A stretch of 33,326 nt of DNA, from positions 1 to 33,326 of the forward strand of contig JAISUH010000078.1 of assembly GCA_031272205.1 (NCBI GenBank), given 5' to 3'. The notes beneath the pieces are model-generated. The model was not told where the DNA came from. It saw nothing but the letters and a program-made list of their open reading frames with translations, and did not search any database. Positions within the stretch are counted from its first letter, which is position 1. Each line of letters starts with the position of its first letter. Made by a program: the position numbers and the translations under genes. Positions 1 through 8,148 of the stretch are shown in pieces. The DNA is from Dysgonamonadaceae bacterium (GTDB lineage Bacteria; Bacteroidota; Bacteroidia; Bacteroidales; Dysgonomonadaceae).

Positions 1-1476
1 GCGGTAACCCGTGGGGCAGGGATTCCAATCGTTGGCGGTTGTATTGGGTTTCGCGCTGTTGTAGGAGAAATCCGTTTGCTTAGTATATCCGCCACCATTG
101 CCCCACATATTGGATTCTTCATCGTCTGAAGCGCACCACCAAGAAGTAGTAGTACCCCACGCAAATTTATGGTCGTTTATTGGGTCGTAGGAAGGATATT
201 GCGCGTTTTGGAAATGTTCCGTATCACTTGCCGAATATGGGTCGCGCAGCGAGTGTTCCGCATCCTTTCTTCCCCACTGCCACAGGCCTCCATAGACGCG
301 AATATTCTTATCATCGCTGAATGGGTAGGCCATCTGTTCTTTGGGCGAGAGTTCGGGGTCGGCGCCCAGATTGTAGGTCAGGAAGGTGAGCTCGTCAACG
401 TGTTGGGAATCTCCGTTTTTATCCGTATAATTGTATCCGTTTGCTCCCAGCGGGATGGTACATTCGTAGCCATAGCCCGTTTTTCCGGCGTAAGGGTAAT
501 AATCGCCCTTGCTGGCCTCCATACGCATATTGAGCGTATAGGAATAACCGCCCAGCAGCACGGTAGAGAATGTTGCCACGGGATTCGTGAGTGTTTTGTC
601 GCCCGAAGGAGCTTTTATAACCACATTGCCATTAAATTTCAGCCTCACCGGGTTGTTTGCATCCGTGTCGGGACCCGTAAAAACAAAACGGGAGTTGTCG
701 CTTGTCGCCTTCTGTGCGCCGGGCGATCTTGGCAGGCTGAACTCCTGCGGCGAAGCTCCGTCGGTTGTCTCCATAGCCCCATTGGAGCGAAGCGTCAGCA
801 CGCCTCTGTGAGCGGGAGTCAGCGTGGCGGTGGCCGGCAATTCGATGATATTGTTGCCCGTGAGCGAAGCGTCCACCTGCACACTCAGTTGCGTAAAGCG
901 GTGTTTAAAGGCTATTTCCACCTCCGGAGCCGAGCCTGAAGTCAGATTCACTTCGCCCGTCCAATGAAGCAAGTCTTTCGACGGATCGACGGTTACGGTT
1001 ACGGCCGACGAGCCTACCGTTGGGGGAGCCTCGGTCGTTGAGTTGTAGGAGATGGCTACTACTTTGTACTTCTTATAGTCCAAACCGGTAATCCGTCCGG
1101 TCTCTCCGGCCTTAAACACTGCCTGTGTAACGTATTGGCCGTCTTCTTCGTAAACAATAACGAGGTACTGCGTATTTTCCGCCATTGAAGAGGATGCGCG
1201 GGTGGCGGTTATCGGGTCAAGCGAGAGGGTATAAACAATGCTTGTACCGTCGCCTAAATCCTGAGTCAGTGTTTGGGGCTCCATTTGGGCGCGGGTCAGT
1301 ATTTCAGCGCCGACCTGCGCGATACCGCCCACATTGAAAACGAGCGTGCCGGGACCCGATAATATCCTGCCGCCCAACTCGTCGGAGCAGGAGGCAAGGC
1401 CGTAAGCCAATAAAGCGGCTAAGCAGCAGGCCAATAACCGGCGGCATTTTGTGCCTTTTTGAAATGTGATGTTCAT
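1..1476 (-). CDS. Partial lipoprotein with FISUMP-like C-terminal region (3' end outside window)
   Basis: The reading frame is open from an ATG at 1476 to the window edge (492 codons, no stop), so the C-terminus is missing. The N-terminus is a lipoprotein signal: a basic start (KGTKCRR), a hydrophobic stretch and a lipobox-like LASC near residue 28, followed by SDE. The middle (about residues 30-310) is a beta-rich extracellular-type region resembling fimbrillin-like (Mfa-like/FimB) proteins of Bacteroidales; this is inferred from style, not from a profile search. From about residue 345 it matches the Fibrobacter succinogenes major paralogous (FISUMP) pattern: LTFLTYNLGAD, KEQMAYPFSDD, VYGGLWQWGR, and at the edge DWNPCPTGYR. 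The same motifs occur in the lipoprotein gene at 27536-28327. It probably sits on the outer membrane or cell surface. It lies 84 bp downstream of a small ORF, from which it is separated by a heptamer tandem repeat. Its function is unknown. Confidence 0.8.
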   Translation of the reverse strand, partial: MNITFQKGTKCRRLLACCLAALLAYGLASCSDELGGRILSGPGTLVFNVGGIAQVGAEILTRAQMEPQTLTQDLGDGTSIVYTLSLDPITATRASSSMAENTQYLVIVYEEDGQYVTQAVFKAGETGRITGLDYKKYKVVAISYNSTTEAPPTVGSSAVTVTVDPSKDLLHWTGEVNLTSGSAPEVEIAFKHRFTQLSVQVDASLTGNNIIELPATATLTPAHRGVLTLRSNGAMETTDGASPQEFSLPRSPGAQKATSDNSRFVFTGPDTDANNPVRLKFNGNVVIKAPSGDKTLTNPVATFSTVLLGGYSYTLNMRMEASKGDYYPYAGKTGYGYECTIPLGANGYNYTDKNGDSQHVDELTFLTYNLGADPELSPKEQMAYPFSDDKNIRVYGGLWQWGRKDAEHSLRDPYSASDTEHFQNAQYPSYDPINDHKFAWGTTTSWWCASDDEESNMWGNGGGYTKQTDFSYNSAKPNTTANDWNPCPTGYR

Positions 1477-1498
1477 GATCTATTCTTTATATATACAG

Positions 1499-1554
1499 TT
1501 CTAACTTCCAATTTTCCATTTCTAACTTCCAACTTCCAACTTCTACCTTCTAAC
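1499..1554. repeat. Heptanucleotide tandem repeat, 8 units
   Basis: Eight consecutive 7-bp units in perfect register: TTCTAAC, TTCCAAT, TTTCCAT, TTCTAAC, TTCCAAC, TTCCAAC, TTCTACC, TTCTAAC. On the minus strand it reads as purine-rich GTTAGAA/GTTGGAA. It fills most of the 84-bp gap between the small ORF (1561-1737) and the start of the lipoprotein gene at 1476, so it would lie in the leader of the latter. Confidence 0.85.
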
Positions 1555-1560
1555 TTTTTG

Positions 1561-1737
1561 TTACAGTCCGAAGATGATATCATCGTCCACGACGTCGCCG
1601 TTTTCCAGATCCTCTATTTGGGGTGTTGTTCCCACATTGAGAGAAGTTGCAAAAACAGGTTCGACCTTGATGTGGGTTACTCCCACAATTGGCGACATGT
1701 AGAGAATCCTTTCCCCAAAAAGTGTCTTTGTGTACAT
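1561..1737 (-). CDS. Small acidic protein of unknown function (58 aa)
   Basis: An ORF of 58 codons runs from ATG at 1737 to TAA at 1561. The product begins MYTKTLFGERILYMSP, continues with VEPVFATSLNVGT and ends in a strongly acidic tail (EDLENGD, then VVDDDIIFGL). It has no signal peptide or membrane segment. Small ORFs of this style often precede fimbrial or surface-lipoprotein genes in Bacteroidales, and this one lies directly upstream of and co-oriented with the lipoprotein gene at 1-1476. The clean start, the stop and the biased acidic tail argue for a real gene, but I recognise no family. It could also be a chance ORF. Confidence 0.5.
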   Translation of the reverse strand: MYTKTLFGERILYMSPIVGVTHIKVEPVFATSLNVGTTPQIEDLENGDVVDDDIIFGL

Positions 1738-2136
1738 AGTTTTTAGCGTTTTTTTAACGTCGAATTTTGTTGATTATATAAATAGCTGAAAGGTATTCCG
1801 CTCCCTTCTGCCATCAATCAGGCACAAGGTCGGGGAAAACCATTAAGATATCATAAATTCACGAATACAATTTGGGGATAGATGTCGATCGGCAAACTTA
1901 ATATGCAAAAATCCACGCTGGCTTTCAAACTTATTCGTCCGGCAAAAATACGGGCTTTTTTTAAAGAGGGCATCAAAAAAAAGCGAGAAAAAATATCCAT
2001 TTTTGACACAAAATAAAAACCCTGCTTGCGCATTTCGCAAATTTTAGGCAGTCAAACACAAAATTTGTGCATTTTTTGACACACTTTCAATCGAAATGCT
2101 GAAAAAGTTGCGCAATGCGCAAATCCGGCATAGGTT
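1738..2136. other. Intergenic region, AT-rich; one weak promoter candidate
   Basis: About 400 bp without a credible gene. The only short ORFs here overlap AT-rich sequence and have no recognisable product. On the minus strand TAAGTTTG (1900 to 1893) fits the Bacteroidota -7 box, but the nearest upstream TTTG (1929-1926) is 25 nt away instead of 19-21. Any promoter for the small ORF and lipoprotein gene is therefore weakly supported. Confidence 0.35.
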
Positions 2137-2181
2137 AAAAATACGTAAAGAGACGGCCAACATTCTCTGGTGGCCGTCTCT
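2137..2181 (-). terminator. Intrinsic terminator of the DJ-1/PfpI gene
   Basis: A perfect 11-bp inverted repeat, AGAGACGGCCA (2149-2159) and TGGCCGTCTCT (2171-2181), with an 11-nt loop. On the minus strand a five-U run follows a few bases later (2141-2137). It starts 10 bp after the stop codon of the gene at 2191-2721. Confidence 0.8.
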
Positions 2182-2190
2182 TGATGATGC

Positions 2191-2721
2191 TTACTGTTTC
2201 AACACCTTCAGAACTTCGGGTATCAACAAAAGCAGGCAGGCCTCGCTTTGGGCCGTGTAGAAGTTTCCATCCACAACGCAGGCTTCATCGGTGGCGATTG
2301 CCGTTTTGACGGCGTCTTTCACAAACGGGTGCAAGGCCAAGCGTCTGCCCGACGCAATACCGGCGATATCGAACAGCAGACCGCCGACGCAATGCCCGAT
2401 AATCAGTTTTCCTTTGTCGCCAAATGTTTTGATTACCGTCAGCAGATCTCGATATTCGGGGCGCCCTGCATTCTCGGAGAATTTAGGCATCGCATTCCCG
2501 CAGGCAAACACAAGGGCGTCAAACTCGCTTTCTGCGCCTTTGAGATTGGCGACAACATCATCTGTTTGCAGAGAAATGCCCGAATTGGTTTTAATCGCTG
2601 TGGTTTCGGCAACGGCGAATACCTTATAGGCAATGCCGTTTTCGAAAAACGCTTCCAAATACCGGAACAAGCCAAATCCGTTTACCGGATTTACGGCTAA
2701 AATTGCAACTTTCTTTGCCAT
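2191..2721 (-). CDS. DJ-1/PfpI family protein
   Basis: This 176-residue protein has the size and fold signature of the DJ-1/PfpI superfamily, whose members act as glyoxalase/deglycase-like enzymes, cysteine chaperones or redox sensors. The N-terminal strand is KKVAILAVNPV, and the nucleophile elbow is IIGHCVGG with the candidate reactive Cys at residue 111. FACGNAMPKF (about 72-81) occupies the place of the small loop before the elbow. No signal peptide is visible, so it is probably cytoplasmic. It is divergent from an HxlR-type regulator at 2893, an arrangement typical of an electrophile- or redox-responsive pair. It has its own terminator downstream. The substrate is not predictable, and protease activity is unlikely for this subfamily size. 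Confidence 0.85.
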   Translation of the reverse strand: MAKKVAILAVNPVNGFGLFRYLEAFFENGIAYKVFAVAETTAIKTNSGISLQTDDVVANLKGAESEFDALVFACGNAMPKFSENAGRPEYRDLLTVIKTFGDKGKLIIGHCVGGLLFDIAGIASGRRLALHPFVKDAVKTAIATDEACVVDGNFYTAQSEACLLLLIPEVLKVLKQ

Positions 2722-2892
2722 AATTACTGATTTAATCTGAATTTAATAAATAAAATTACTTACTTTTACGCTGTCATGCGATAAATGTGCTGTAAAGATA
2801 TAATGGTTAGAAGCGAAAAGCAAGTAGGTACTGAAATGTAAGGCGCTTACTTTTAGGTAATTATTATTGATAATCAGCGAAAAAAATTTCAG
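2722..2892. promoter_or_regulatory. Divergent promoter region with candidate HxlR operators
   Basis: This 171-bp region separates the divergent DJ-1 and HxlR genes. A 10-bp direct repeat CTTACTTTTA occurs at 2759-2768 and 2846-2855, and an AGTA-GG-TACT dyad lies at 2823-2832. HxlR-family regulators bind TACT/AGTA-type dyads in known cases such as Bacillus YodB and HypR. On the minus strand TATCTTTA (2800 to 2793) is one base off the Bacteroidota -7 box and could drive the DJ-1 gene. The role of the repeats as operators is inferred. Confidence 0.45.
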
Positions 2893-3243
2893 ATGATGGA
2901 AAAAAATTTTTGTCCCATTCGGGATATATTGGATCGTTTTGGAGATAAATGGTCAATTTTGATGTTGTGGACCTTACACGAAAACGGGGTCATGCGTTTT
3001 GGCGAACTGGGGCGCAGCATACCCGATATTTCACAAAAAATGCAAACCGTAACGTTGCGGATGCTCGAAGAAGACGGTCTTGTAACCCGAAAGATTTATC
3101 CCGAAATTCCGCCGCGAGTGGAATATTCGCTCACGGAAACAGGCGAATCGTTAATTCCTCACATTCAGGGATTAATTGATTGGGCGCTGCAACACCAAGA
3201 GACCGTTCTGTCTTCAAGAGTAGGGTTTAGAAAGAAAAAATAA
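2893..3243 (+). CDS. HxlR family winged-helix transcriptional regulator
   Basis: The 116-residue product matches the HxlR family over its whole length: CPIRDILDRFGDKWSILML, then RFGELGRSIPDISQKM for the recognition region, TLRMLEEDGLV, and YPEIPPRVEYSLTETG for the wing. The family's conserved N-terminal cysteine is Cys7, which in some members senses disulfide or quinone stress. The gene starts at either of two adjacent ATG codons (2893 or 2896). It is divergent from the DJ-1/PfpI gene and probably regulates it and itself. The C-terminus ends in a basic run (RKKK). It converges on tdk with only 20 bp between the stops. Confidence 0.92.
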   Translation: MMEKNFCPIRDILDRFGDKWSILMLWTLHENGVMRFGELGRSIPDISQKMQTVTLRMLEEDGLVTRKIYPEIPPRVEYSLTETGESLIPHIQGLIDWALQHQETVLSSRVGFRKKK

Positions 3244-3263
3244 AAACGCTTGCCGGGGTATTT

Positions 3264-3851
3264 TCACCTTTCGCCCTTTGCTTCTTTGTTGTAGCACAGG
3301 CGGCAAAGCGGCTGGTATTCCTGCATTTCGCCCAACATCAGCTGTTTATCGTTGGCGACGAGGCGAAAAGAATAATTGGCTAAACGACCGCAGCGAACAC
3401 AAACAGCATGTACTTTGGTTACATCGTCGGCAATGGCGCACAGGGCGGGCATTGGCCCGAAAGGGACACGCCGGAAATCCATATCGAGCCCGGCAACAAT
3501 CACGCGGACGCCCTGATCGGCAAGTTGCTGGCACACATCCACCAATCCTTTGTCAAAAAACTGGGCTTCATCGATGCCTACCACCTCCACCTCGGACGAC
3601 AGCAAAAGGATATTGCTCGAATGTTCTACGGGTGTGGAGGGAATGGAATTTTTGTCGTGGGAAACGACTTCTTCCTCGGAATAGCGCACATCGACGGCCG
3701 GTTTGAAGATTTCCACTTTTTGCCGTGCAATTTTCGCCCGTTTCAGTCGGCGCAGCAGTTCCTCGGTCTTGCCCGAAAACATGGAGCCGCAGATCACTTC
3801 GATACTGCCGCGCCTTTGCATTTCATCTCTGTTTTTTTCGCCGTAAAACAC
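3264..3851 (-). CDS. tdk: Thymidine kinase
   Basis: Type II thymidine kinase (195 aa) phosphorylates thymidine to dTMP with ATP in the salvage pathway. The P-loop GSMFSGKT is at residues 22-29. The Mg-binding and substrate segment is [11 protein letters not shown], and [13 protein letters not shown] is the conserved stretch after it. Four zinc-binding cysteines appear as CVRC and CRLC in the C-terminal lasso region. The start at 3851 gives the N-terminal extension usual in Bacteroidales TKs before [10 protein letters not shown]. It lies 62 bp downstream of mutS on the same strand and may be co-transcribed with it. Confidence 0.95.
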   Translation of the reverse strand: MFYGEKNRDEMQRRGSIEVICGSMFSGKTEELLRRLKRAKIARQKVEIFKPAVDVRYSEEEVVSHDKNSIPSTPVEHSSNILLLSSEVEVVGIDEAQFFDKGLVDVCQQLADQGVRVIVAGLDMDFRRVPFGPMPALCAIADDVTKVHAVCVRCGRLANYSFRLVANDKQLMLGEMQEYQPLCRLCYNKEAKGER

Positions 3852-3913
3852 TGTTTATGAATAATTAAAAATTGAATACATGAAAGATTTTCACAGGTCA
3901 TTTGTCTGTTCGT

Positions 3914-6532
3914 TTAGGGCTTCCCTTTTACGATTTTCTTTATTTCGTTCAGTTTATACAAGGCTTCGAGAGGGGTGAGATTGTTCACGTCGAGATTAAG
4001 GATTTCGTCGCGTACCTGACTCAACACCGGATCATCCAACTGGAAAAAGCTCAGCTGGTATCCTTCTCTTTTTTCCACAATATCGTTAATCGGTTTGTTT
4101 ATGCCCTCTCTGCGGTTGTTCGACTCCATTTCTTTCAGAATGGTATCGGCGCGTTTGGTGATGCTCTGTGGCATTCCCGCCATCTGCGCCACATGAATAC
4201 CGAAACTGTGTCCGCTTCCGCCCGGAATAAGTTTCCGCAGGAAAATGATTTTATTGTCGATTTCCTTCACCGCTACATTGTAATTTTTTATTCGTTTGAA
4301 GGATTTTTCCATCTCGTTCAACTCGTGGTAGTGCGTGGCAAAAAGCGTTTTGGCGCGAGCTCTGGGGTGTTCATGGATGTATTCCACGATGGCCCAGGCG
4401 ATGGAGATGCCGTCGTAGGTGCTGGTACCGCGCCCCAGTTCGTCGAAAAGCACCAAACTTCGGTCGGAAAGGTTGTTGAGGATGTTGGCGGCCTCGTTCA
4501 TTTCCACCATAAAAGTGGATTCGCCGAGCGAGATGTTATCGGATGCGCCCACGCGCGTAAAAACCTTATCCACTATCCCTATTTTTGCCGAATCGGCCGG
4601 CACGAAACAGCCGATTTGCGCCATGATGACAATAAGTGCAGTTTGGCGCAACAAGGCCGATTTACCTGCCATATTGGGGCCGGTAATGATGATGATCTGC
4701 TGTTTTTCGCTATCGAGATACACATCGTTCGCAATAAAAGGCTCATCGGGGGGGAGTTGTTTTTCGATAACCGGGTGTCGCCCGTTTTTGATGTCTATCT
4801 TATCCGAATCATTTAGTTCGGGACGGATGTATTTGTTGGTTTGCGAAACATTGGCAAATGACAACAGGCAATCGGCACGCGCAATGATATTCGCATTGAT
4901 CTGAATCACCGGAATGTATTCAATCAGACTTTCGACAAGCGCATTGTAGATTTGCGTTTCCAACGAAAGGATTTTCTCTTCGGCGCCAAGTATCTTGTCT
5001 TCGTATTCCTTCAATTCTTCGGTGATGTATCGTTCTGCGCCTACCAGCGTCTGTTTGCGGATCCAGCTTCCGGGCACTTTGTTTTTGTGCGTGTTGCGTA
5101 CCTCGATGTAATACCCGAAAACATTGTTGAATCCGATTTTGAGCGAGGTGATTCCCGTTTTTTCGCTTTCCTGCTGTTGAAGTTGCAGCAGGTAATCTTT
5201 TCCCGAATAAGCGATTTCGCGTAAATCGTCCAATTCCTTGTTCACGCCTTTGCGGACAATGCCGCCTTTATTGAGCTGCGATGGCGGGTCGGCGACGATT
5301 TCCCGTTCGATCCGGTTGCGGATGACGGGGCAAGCGTTCAATTTTTCGCCCATTTCGCGCAAGCTGCCGTTTTCGGAAGAGAGGAAAGCTTCGCAAATGG
5401 GTTCGATGGCGGCCAAGGCCACTTTCAACTGCACCACTTCGCGCGGCGAGATGCGCCCGACGGCTGCTTTTGAGATGATACGCTCCAGATCGCCGATGAG
5501 TGATATTTTTTCTTCGAGCAGTTTTTTCAGTTCCGGTTCGCGGAAGAAATTTTCCACCACGTCCAAACGGCTTTCGACGGCTTTTACGTCTTTCAGCGGG
5601 AATACAACCCATCGGCGGAGCAGGCGAGCGCCCATCGGCGAGATGGTTTTGTCGATAACATCGAGCAGCGATTTTCCTCCTTCGTTCATTGTGGATAGCA
5701 ATTCCAAGCTGTGGACCGTGAATTTATCGAGCCGCACGTAACGGTCTTCTTCGATGCGGCGGAGCGAAAGGATGTGCCCGATGTTTGTGTGTTGCGTGAG
5801 GTCGAGGTAATGCAAAATCGCCCCCGAAGCAATAACCCCCAGCATCAGGTTGTCCACGCCGAACCCTTTCAGGTTTTTCGTTTTGAAATGCTTCAGCAGA
5901 CGGTCGTTGGCTGCATTTTCGGTAAAGACCCAGTCGTCGAGTTCGAACAGGAAATACGACGGTCCGAAATGCTCTTCAAATTTTTTCTTGTGTCCCCGTT
6001 CTATCAGGATTTCCTTCGGCGAGAAATTGGAAAGCAGTTTATCGATGGTGTCCCGCGAGCCTTCGGTTGTCAGAAATTCCCCCGTGGAAACGTCGAGAAA
6101 CGATATGCCGAACAGGGAATTGTTCGCCGAATAAACCGAGCAAAGGAAGTTGTTCTCCTTGTGGTTGAGGATATTATCATTAATAGAAACGCCCGGCGTT
6201 ACCACTTCGGTGATGCCGCGCTTCACAATTTTTTTCGTCAGTTTGGGGTCTTCCAACTGGTCGCAAATCGCCACCCGTTTGCCTGCACGCACCAATTTGG
6301 GAAGGTAGGTATCGAGGGCATGGTGAGGAAATCCCGCCAGCTCCACATGCTGAGCAGCGCCGTTTGCGCGGCGCGTGAGTGTAATCCCCAATATTTCGGA
6401 TGTCGCGATGGCATCCTCCGAAAACGTTTCGTAGAAATCGCCTATCCGAAACAGCAAAATGGCGTCGGGATGCTGTCTTTTAATCTCGTCGTACTGCTTC
6501 ATCAGTGGTGTTTCCACAACATTCTTGCTCAC
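3914..6532 (-). CDS. mutS: DNA mismatch repair protein MutS
   Basis: Full-length MutS (872 aa), the mismatch-recognition ATPase. Domain I carries the mismatch-reading FYE motif (Phe33, Glu35 in GDFYETF). Connector, lever and clamp domains follow. The ATPase has Walker A GPNMAGKS at 618-625 and Walker B/signature DELGRGTST from residue 697, followed by FATHYHEL. A MutS-type C-terminus (LSFFQLDD, then [14 protein letters not shown]) is present. No frameshift or missing motif was seen. The start at 6532 follows a good Bacteroidota promoter. mutL is not in this window. Confidence 0.98.
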   Translation of the reverse strand: MSKNVVETPLMKQYDEIKRQHPDAILLFRIGDFYETFSEDAIATSEILGITLTRRANGAAQHVELAGFPHHALDTYLPKLVRAGKRVAICDQLEDPKLTKKIVKRGITEVVTPGVSINDNILNHKENNFLCSVYSANNSLFGISFLDVSTGEFLTTEGSRDTIDKLLSNFSPKEILIERGHKKKFEEHFGPSYFLFELDDWVFTENAANDRLLKHFKTKNLKGFGVDNLMLGVIASGAILHYLDLTQHTNIGHILSLRRIEEDRYVRLDKFTVHSLELLSTMNEGGKSLLDVIDKTISPMGARLLRRWVVFPLKDVKAVESRLDVVENFFREPELKKLLEEKISLIGDLERIISKAAVGRISPREVVQLKVALAAIEPICEAFLSSENGSLREMGEKLNACPVIRNRIEREIVADPPSQLNKGGIVRKGVNKELDDLREIAYSGKDYLLQLQQQESEKTGITSLKIGFNNVFGYYIEVRNTHKNKVPGSWIRKQTLVGAERYITEELKEYEDKILGAEEKILSLETQIYNALVESLIEYIPVIQINANIIARADCLLSFANVSQTNKYIRPELNDSDKIDIKNGRHPVIEKQLPPDEPFIANDVYLDSEKQQIIIITGPNMAGKSALLRQTALIVIMAQIGCFVPADSAKIGIVDKVFTRVGASDNISLGESTFMVEMNEAANILNNLSDRSLVLFDELGRGTSTYDGISIAWAIVEYIHEHPRARAKTLFATHYHELNEMEKSFKRIKNYNVAVKEIDNKIIFLRKLIPGGSGHSFGIHVAQMAGMPQSITKRADTILKEMESNNRREGINKPINDIVEKREGYQLSFFQLDDPVLSQVRDEILNLDVNNLTPLEALYKLNEIKKIVKGKP

Positions 6533-6566
6533 GTTCCTACTCCTTATATTTTAAAAAAATGAATAG

Positions 6567-6596
6567 CAAAGATAAAAAAAAGAATGATAGTGCAAC
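6567..6596 (-). promoter_or_regulatory. Candidate mutS promoter
   Basis: On the minus strand TATCTTTG (6574 to 6567) matches the Bacteroidota -7 consensus TAnnTTTG exactly. GTTG (6596-6593) lies 18 nt upstream, close to the -33 TTTG element. Initiation would fall roughly 25-30 nt before the mutS ATG at 6532. Confidence 0.55.
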
Positions 6597-6651
6597 GAGA
6601 AAAAAGAACAAAAACTATCCACAAAACATCAACGGCCAACAACAAAGTTGG

Positions 6652-7353
6652 TCATTCGGATAGTCCTTTCCGCAATATTTCTGTCAGTTCTCTCACCCCT
6701 TCCGACGCGCCCTTTTTCAGGAAACGAATATCGTTTCGATAGGTGTTGACCTCTTTGGGATCAATCAGATATACGGGTATGCCTTTCGGTACGTAATTGA
6801 GCAGTCCGGCGGCCGGATATACGTTTAACGAGGTGCCGATAACGACGAAGATATCGGCCGATTGCGCTGTTCGCACGGCTTCATCGAACATTGGCACGGC
6901 TTCGCCAAACCAGACGATGTGCGGACGCAGCTGGAATCCTTTCTCGCATTTGTCGCCTATTTTCACGTCGTATTTATCGGGCGGCAATTCGTAAATCAAG
7001 GATTCATCGCCTGTGGAGCGCACTTTAGTCAGTTCGCCGTGCAAATGCAATACCTGCGAACTTCCGGCGCGTTCGTGCAAATTGTCCACATTTTGTGTAA
7101 TGATGCGGACGTCAAAATCTTTTTCGAGCGCGGCTATACCGAGGTGGCCTTCGTTCGGCTTTACGTTCAACAGTTCTTTACGCCGTGTATTGTAAAAATC
7201 CAGCACCAATTGCGGATTTGCCGCAAAACCTTCGGGCGTGGCAACCTGTTCAACCGGGTATTTATCCCACAGCCCGCCCGAATCGCGAAAAGTGGAGATT
7301 CCGCTCTCGGCGCTCATTCCCGCACCTGTAAGCACAACCAAGCGTTTTTTCAT
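6652..7353 (-). CDS. NAD-dependent protein deacylase, SIR2 family, apparently without Zn-binding cysteines
   Basis: A sirtuin of 233 aa from the chosen ATG at 7353. It removes acyl groups from lysines using NAD+. NAD-binding motifs are GAGMSAESGISTFR near the start and TQNVDNLH (86-93); the catalytic His is His105 in LHLHGEL. Tyr54 and Arg57 in FYNTRRKEL match the Tyr-x-x-Arg pair of class III (SIRT5/CobB-type) enzymes that accept succinyl or malonyl lysine. In the segment that normally holds four zinc cysteines only one Cys (136) remains. An upstream in-frame ATG at 7392 would add 13 residues, but it precedes the transcription start implied by the -7 box at 7402-7395, so 7353 is preferred. 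Function in metabolic deacylation is inferred. It resembles cobB, but I withhold the symbol. Confidence 0.88.
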   Translation of the reverse strand: MKKRLVVLTGAGMSAESGISTFRDSGGLWDKYPVEQVATPEGFAANPQLVLDFYNTRRKELLNVKPNEGHLGIAALEKDFDVRIITQNVDNLHERAGSSQVLHLHGELTKVRSTGDESLIYELPPDKYDVKIGDKCEKGFQLRPHIVWFGEAVPMFDEAVRTAQSADIFVVIGTSLNVYPAAGLLNYVPKGIPVYLIDPKEVNTYRNDIRFLKKGASEGVRELTEILRKGLSE

Positions 7354-7394
7354 TTTTATGCTCTGTTTAATGTGTTTGAATGATGTTTTCACAA

Positions 7395-7402
7395 CAAATT
7401 TA
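7395..7402 (-). promoter_or_regulatory. Candidate -7 box for the sirtuin gene
   Basis: TAAATTTG on the minus strand (7402 to 7395) fits TAnnTTTG exactly. No TTTG is found at the expected -33 distance. Initiation would be near 7388, which favours translation from ATG 7353 over 7392. Confidence 0.4.
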
Positions 7403-7445
7403 CTTTTTTATTATTTAAAATAGAGGTTTATTCGTAATAAAATAG

Positions 7446-7453
7446 TATTTTTG
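7446..7453 (+). promoter_or_regulatory. Candidate -7 box for the FKBP gene pair
   Basis: TATTTTTG fits the Bacteroidota -7 consensus, about 63 bp before the ATG at 7516. The -33 element is not recognisable. An unusually good Shine-Dalgarno-like AAAGGAG (7506-7512) lies just before the start codon, though its 3-nt spacing is short. Confidence 0.4.
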
Positions 7454-7515
7454 TCCGCAATTATTTAAAGATAAGCCCGTAACAGCGGGTATTATTCAGA
7501 AAAAGAAAGGAGTCG

Positions 7516-8100
7516 ATGGATAAATTGAGTTATGCCTTGGGGATGAGTTTGGCTTCCAACCTCATTCAATCGGGGATTAAAGAGATAGATATAGAATCGT
7601 TTGTAAAAGCCTTTTCGGATATGATGACCCGTTCGAAACCCGATATGAGTCCCCAAGAAGCCAATCAAACCATACAAGCCTATTTCAGCCAAAAGCAGGG
7701 AGAAGCCTCTGTAAAAAACAAAGAAGAAGGAGAAGCTTTCCTTGCGCAAAACAAGGATAAGGAAGGCGTTACCACCTTGCCGAGCGGATTGCAATATGAA
7801 ATATTGAAAGAAGGCAATGGTCCGAAACCAAAAGCTACCGACCGCGTAACAACGCATTACCACGGCACGCTGATTGACGGCACCGTTTTCGACAGTTCCG
7901 TGCAAAGAGGACAACCCGCCACCTTTGGCGTGAATCAGGTCATCAAAGGATGGGTGGAAGCCTTGCAATTGATGCCCGTAGGTTCGAAATGGAGACTCTA
8001 TATCCCCTCGGAGTTGGCTTATGGTACACAGGGCGCGGGCGGCAGCATCGAGCCCAATTCGGCATTGATTTTCGACGTCGAACTTCTCGGAATAGAATAA
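7516..8100 (+). CDS. FKBP-type peptidyl-prolyl isomerase, cytoplasmic (FklB-like)
   Basis: The 194-aa protein catalyses cis-trans isomerisation of prolyl bonds and probably acts as a folding helper. Residues 1-85 form the helical FKBP_N dimerisation region, starting MDKLSYALGMSLASNL. Residues from about 88 form the FKBP domain: TLPSGLQYEIL, VTTHYHGTLIDGTVFDSS, QVIKGWVEAL, MPVGSKWRLYIPSELAYG. There is no signal peptide, in contrast to the paralogue 48 bp downstream, with which it shares long near-identical stretches in the FKBP domain. The pair is probably co-transcribed. Confidence 0.94.
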   Translation: MDKLSYALGMSLASNLIQSGIKEIDIESFVKAFSDMMTRSKPDMSPQEANQTIQAYFSQKQGEASVKNKEEGEAFLAQNKDKEGVTTLPSGLQYEILKEGNGPKPKATDRVTTHYHGTLIDGTVFDSSVQRGQPATFGVNQVIKGWVEALQLMPVGSKWRLYIPSELAYGTQGAGGSIEPNSALIFDVELLGIE

Positions 8101-8148
8101 AAAAAGAAGATTAACAAATAAAATTCATTAAAAAACAAAGATTTAAGT

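Noticed and set aside
169-939. A 256-codon plus-strand ORF at the left edge
   Set aside because: It is antisense to the lipoprotein gene, whose frame is open over 492 codons with a signal peptide and FISUMP motifs. The antisense product is Arg/Val-rich without recognisable features.
1459-1746. A 95-codon plus-strand ORF across the heptamer repeat
   Set aside because: It translates the tandem repeat as a periodic SNF pattern and overlaps both the small minus-strand ORF and the lipoprotein start.
3902-6562. Long plus-strand ORFs (up to 304 codons) opposite mutS
   Set aside because: They lie wholly antisense to a full-length, motif-complete mutS, and their products match no family. Codon bias of the real gene explains the open antisense frame.
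6635-6655. Possible terminator after the sirtuin gene (GGCCAAC/GTTGGTC)
   Set aside because: The stem is short with a mismatch and overlaps the stop region, and no proper U run follows on the minus strand.
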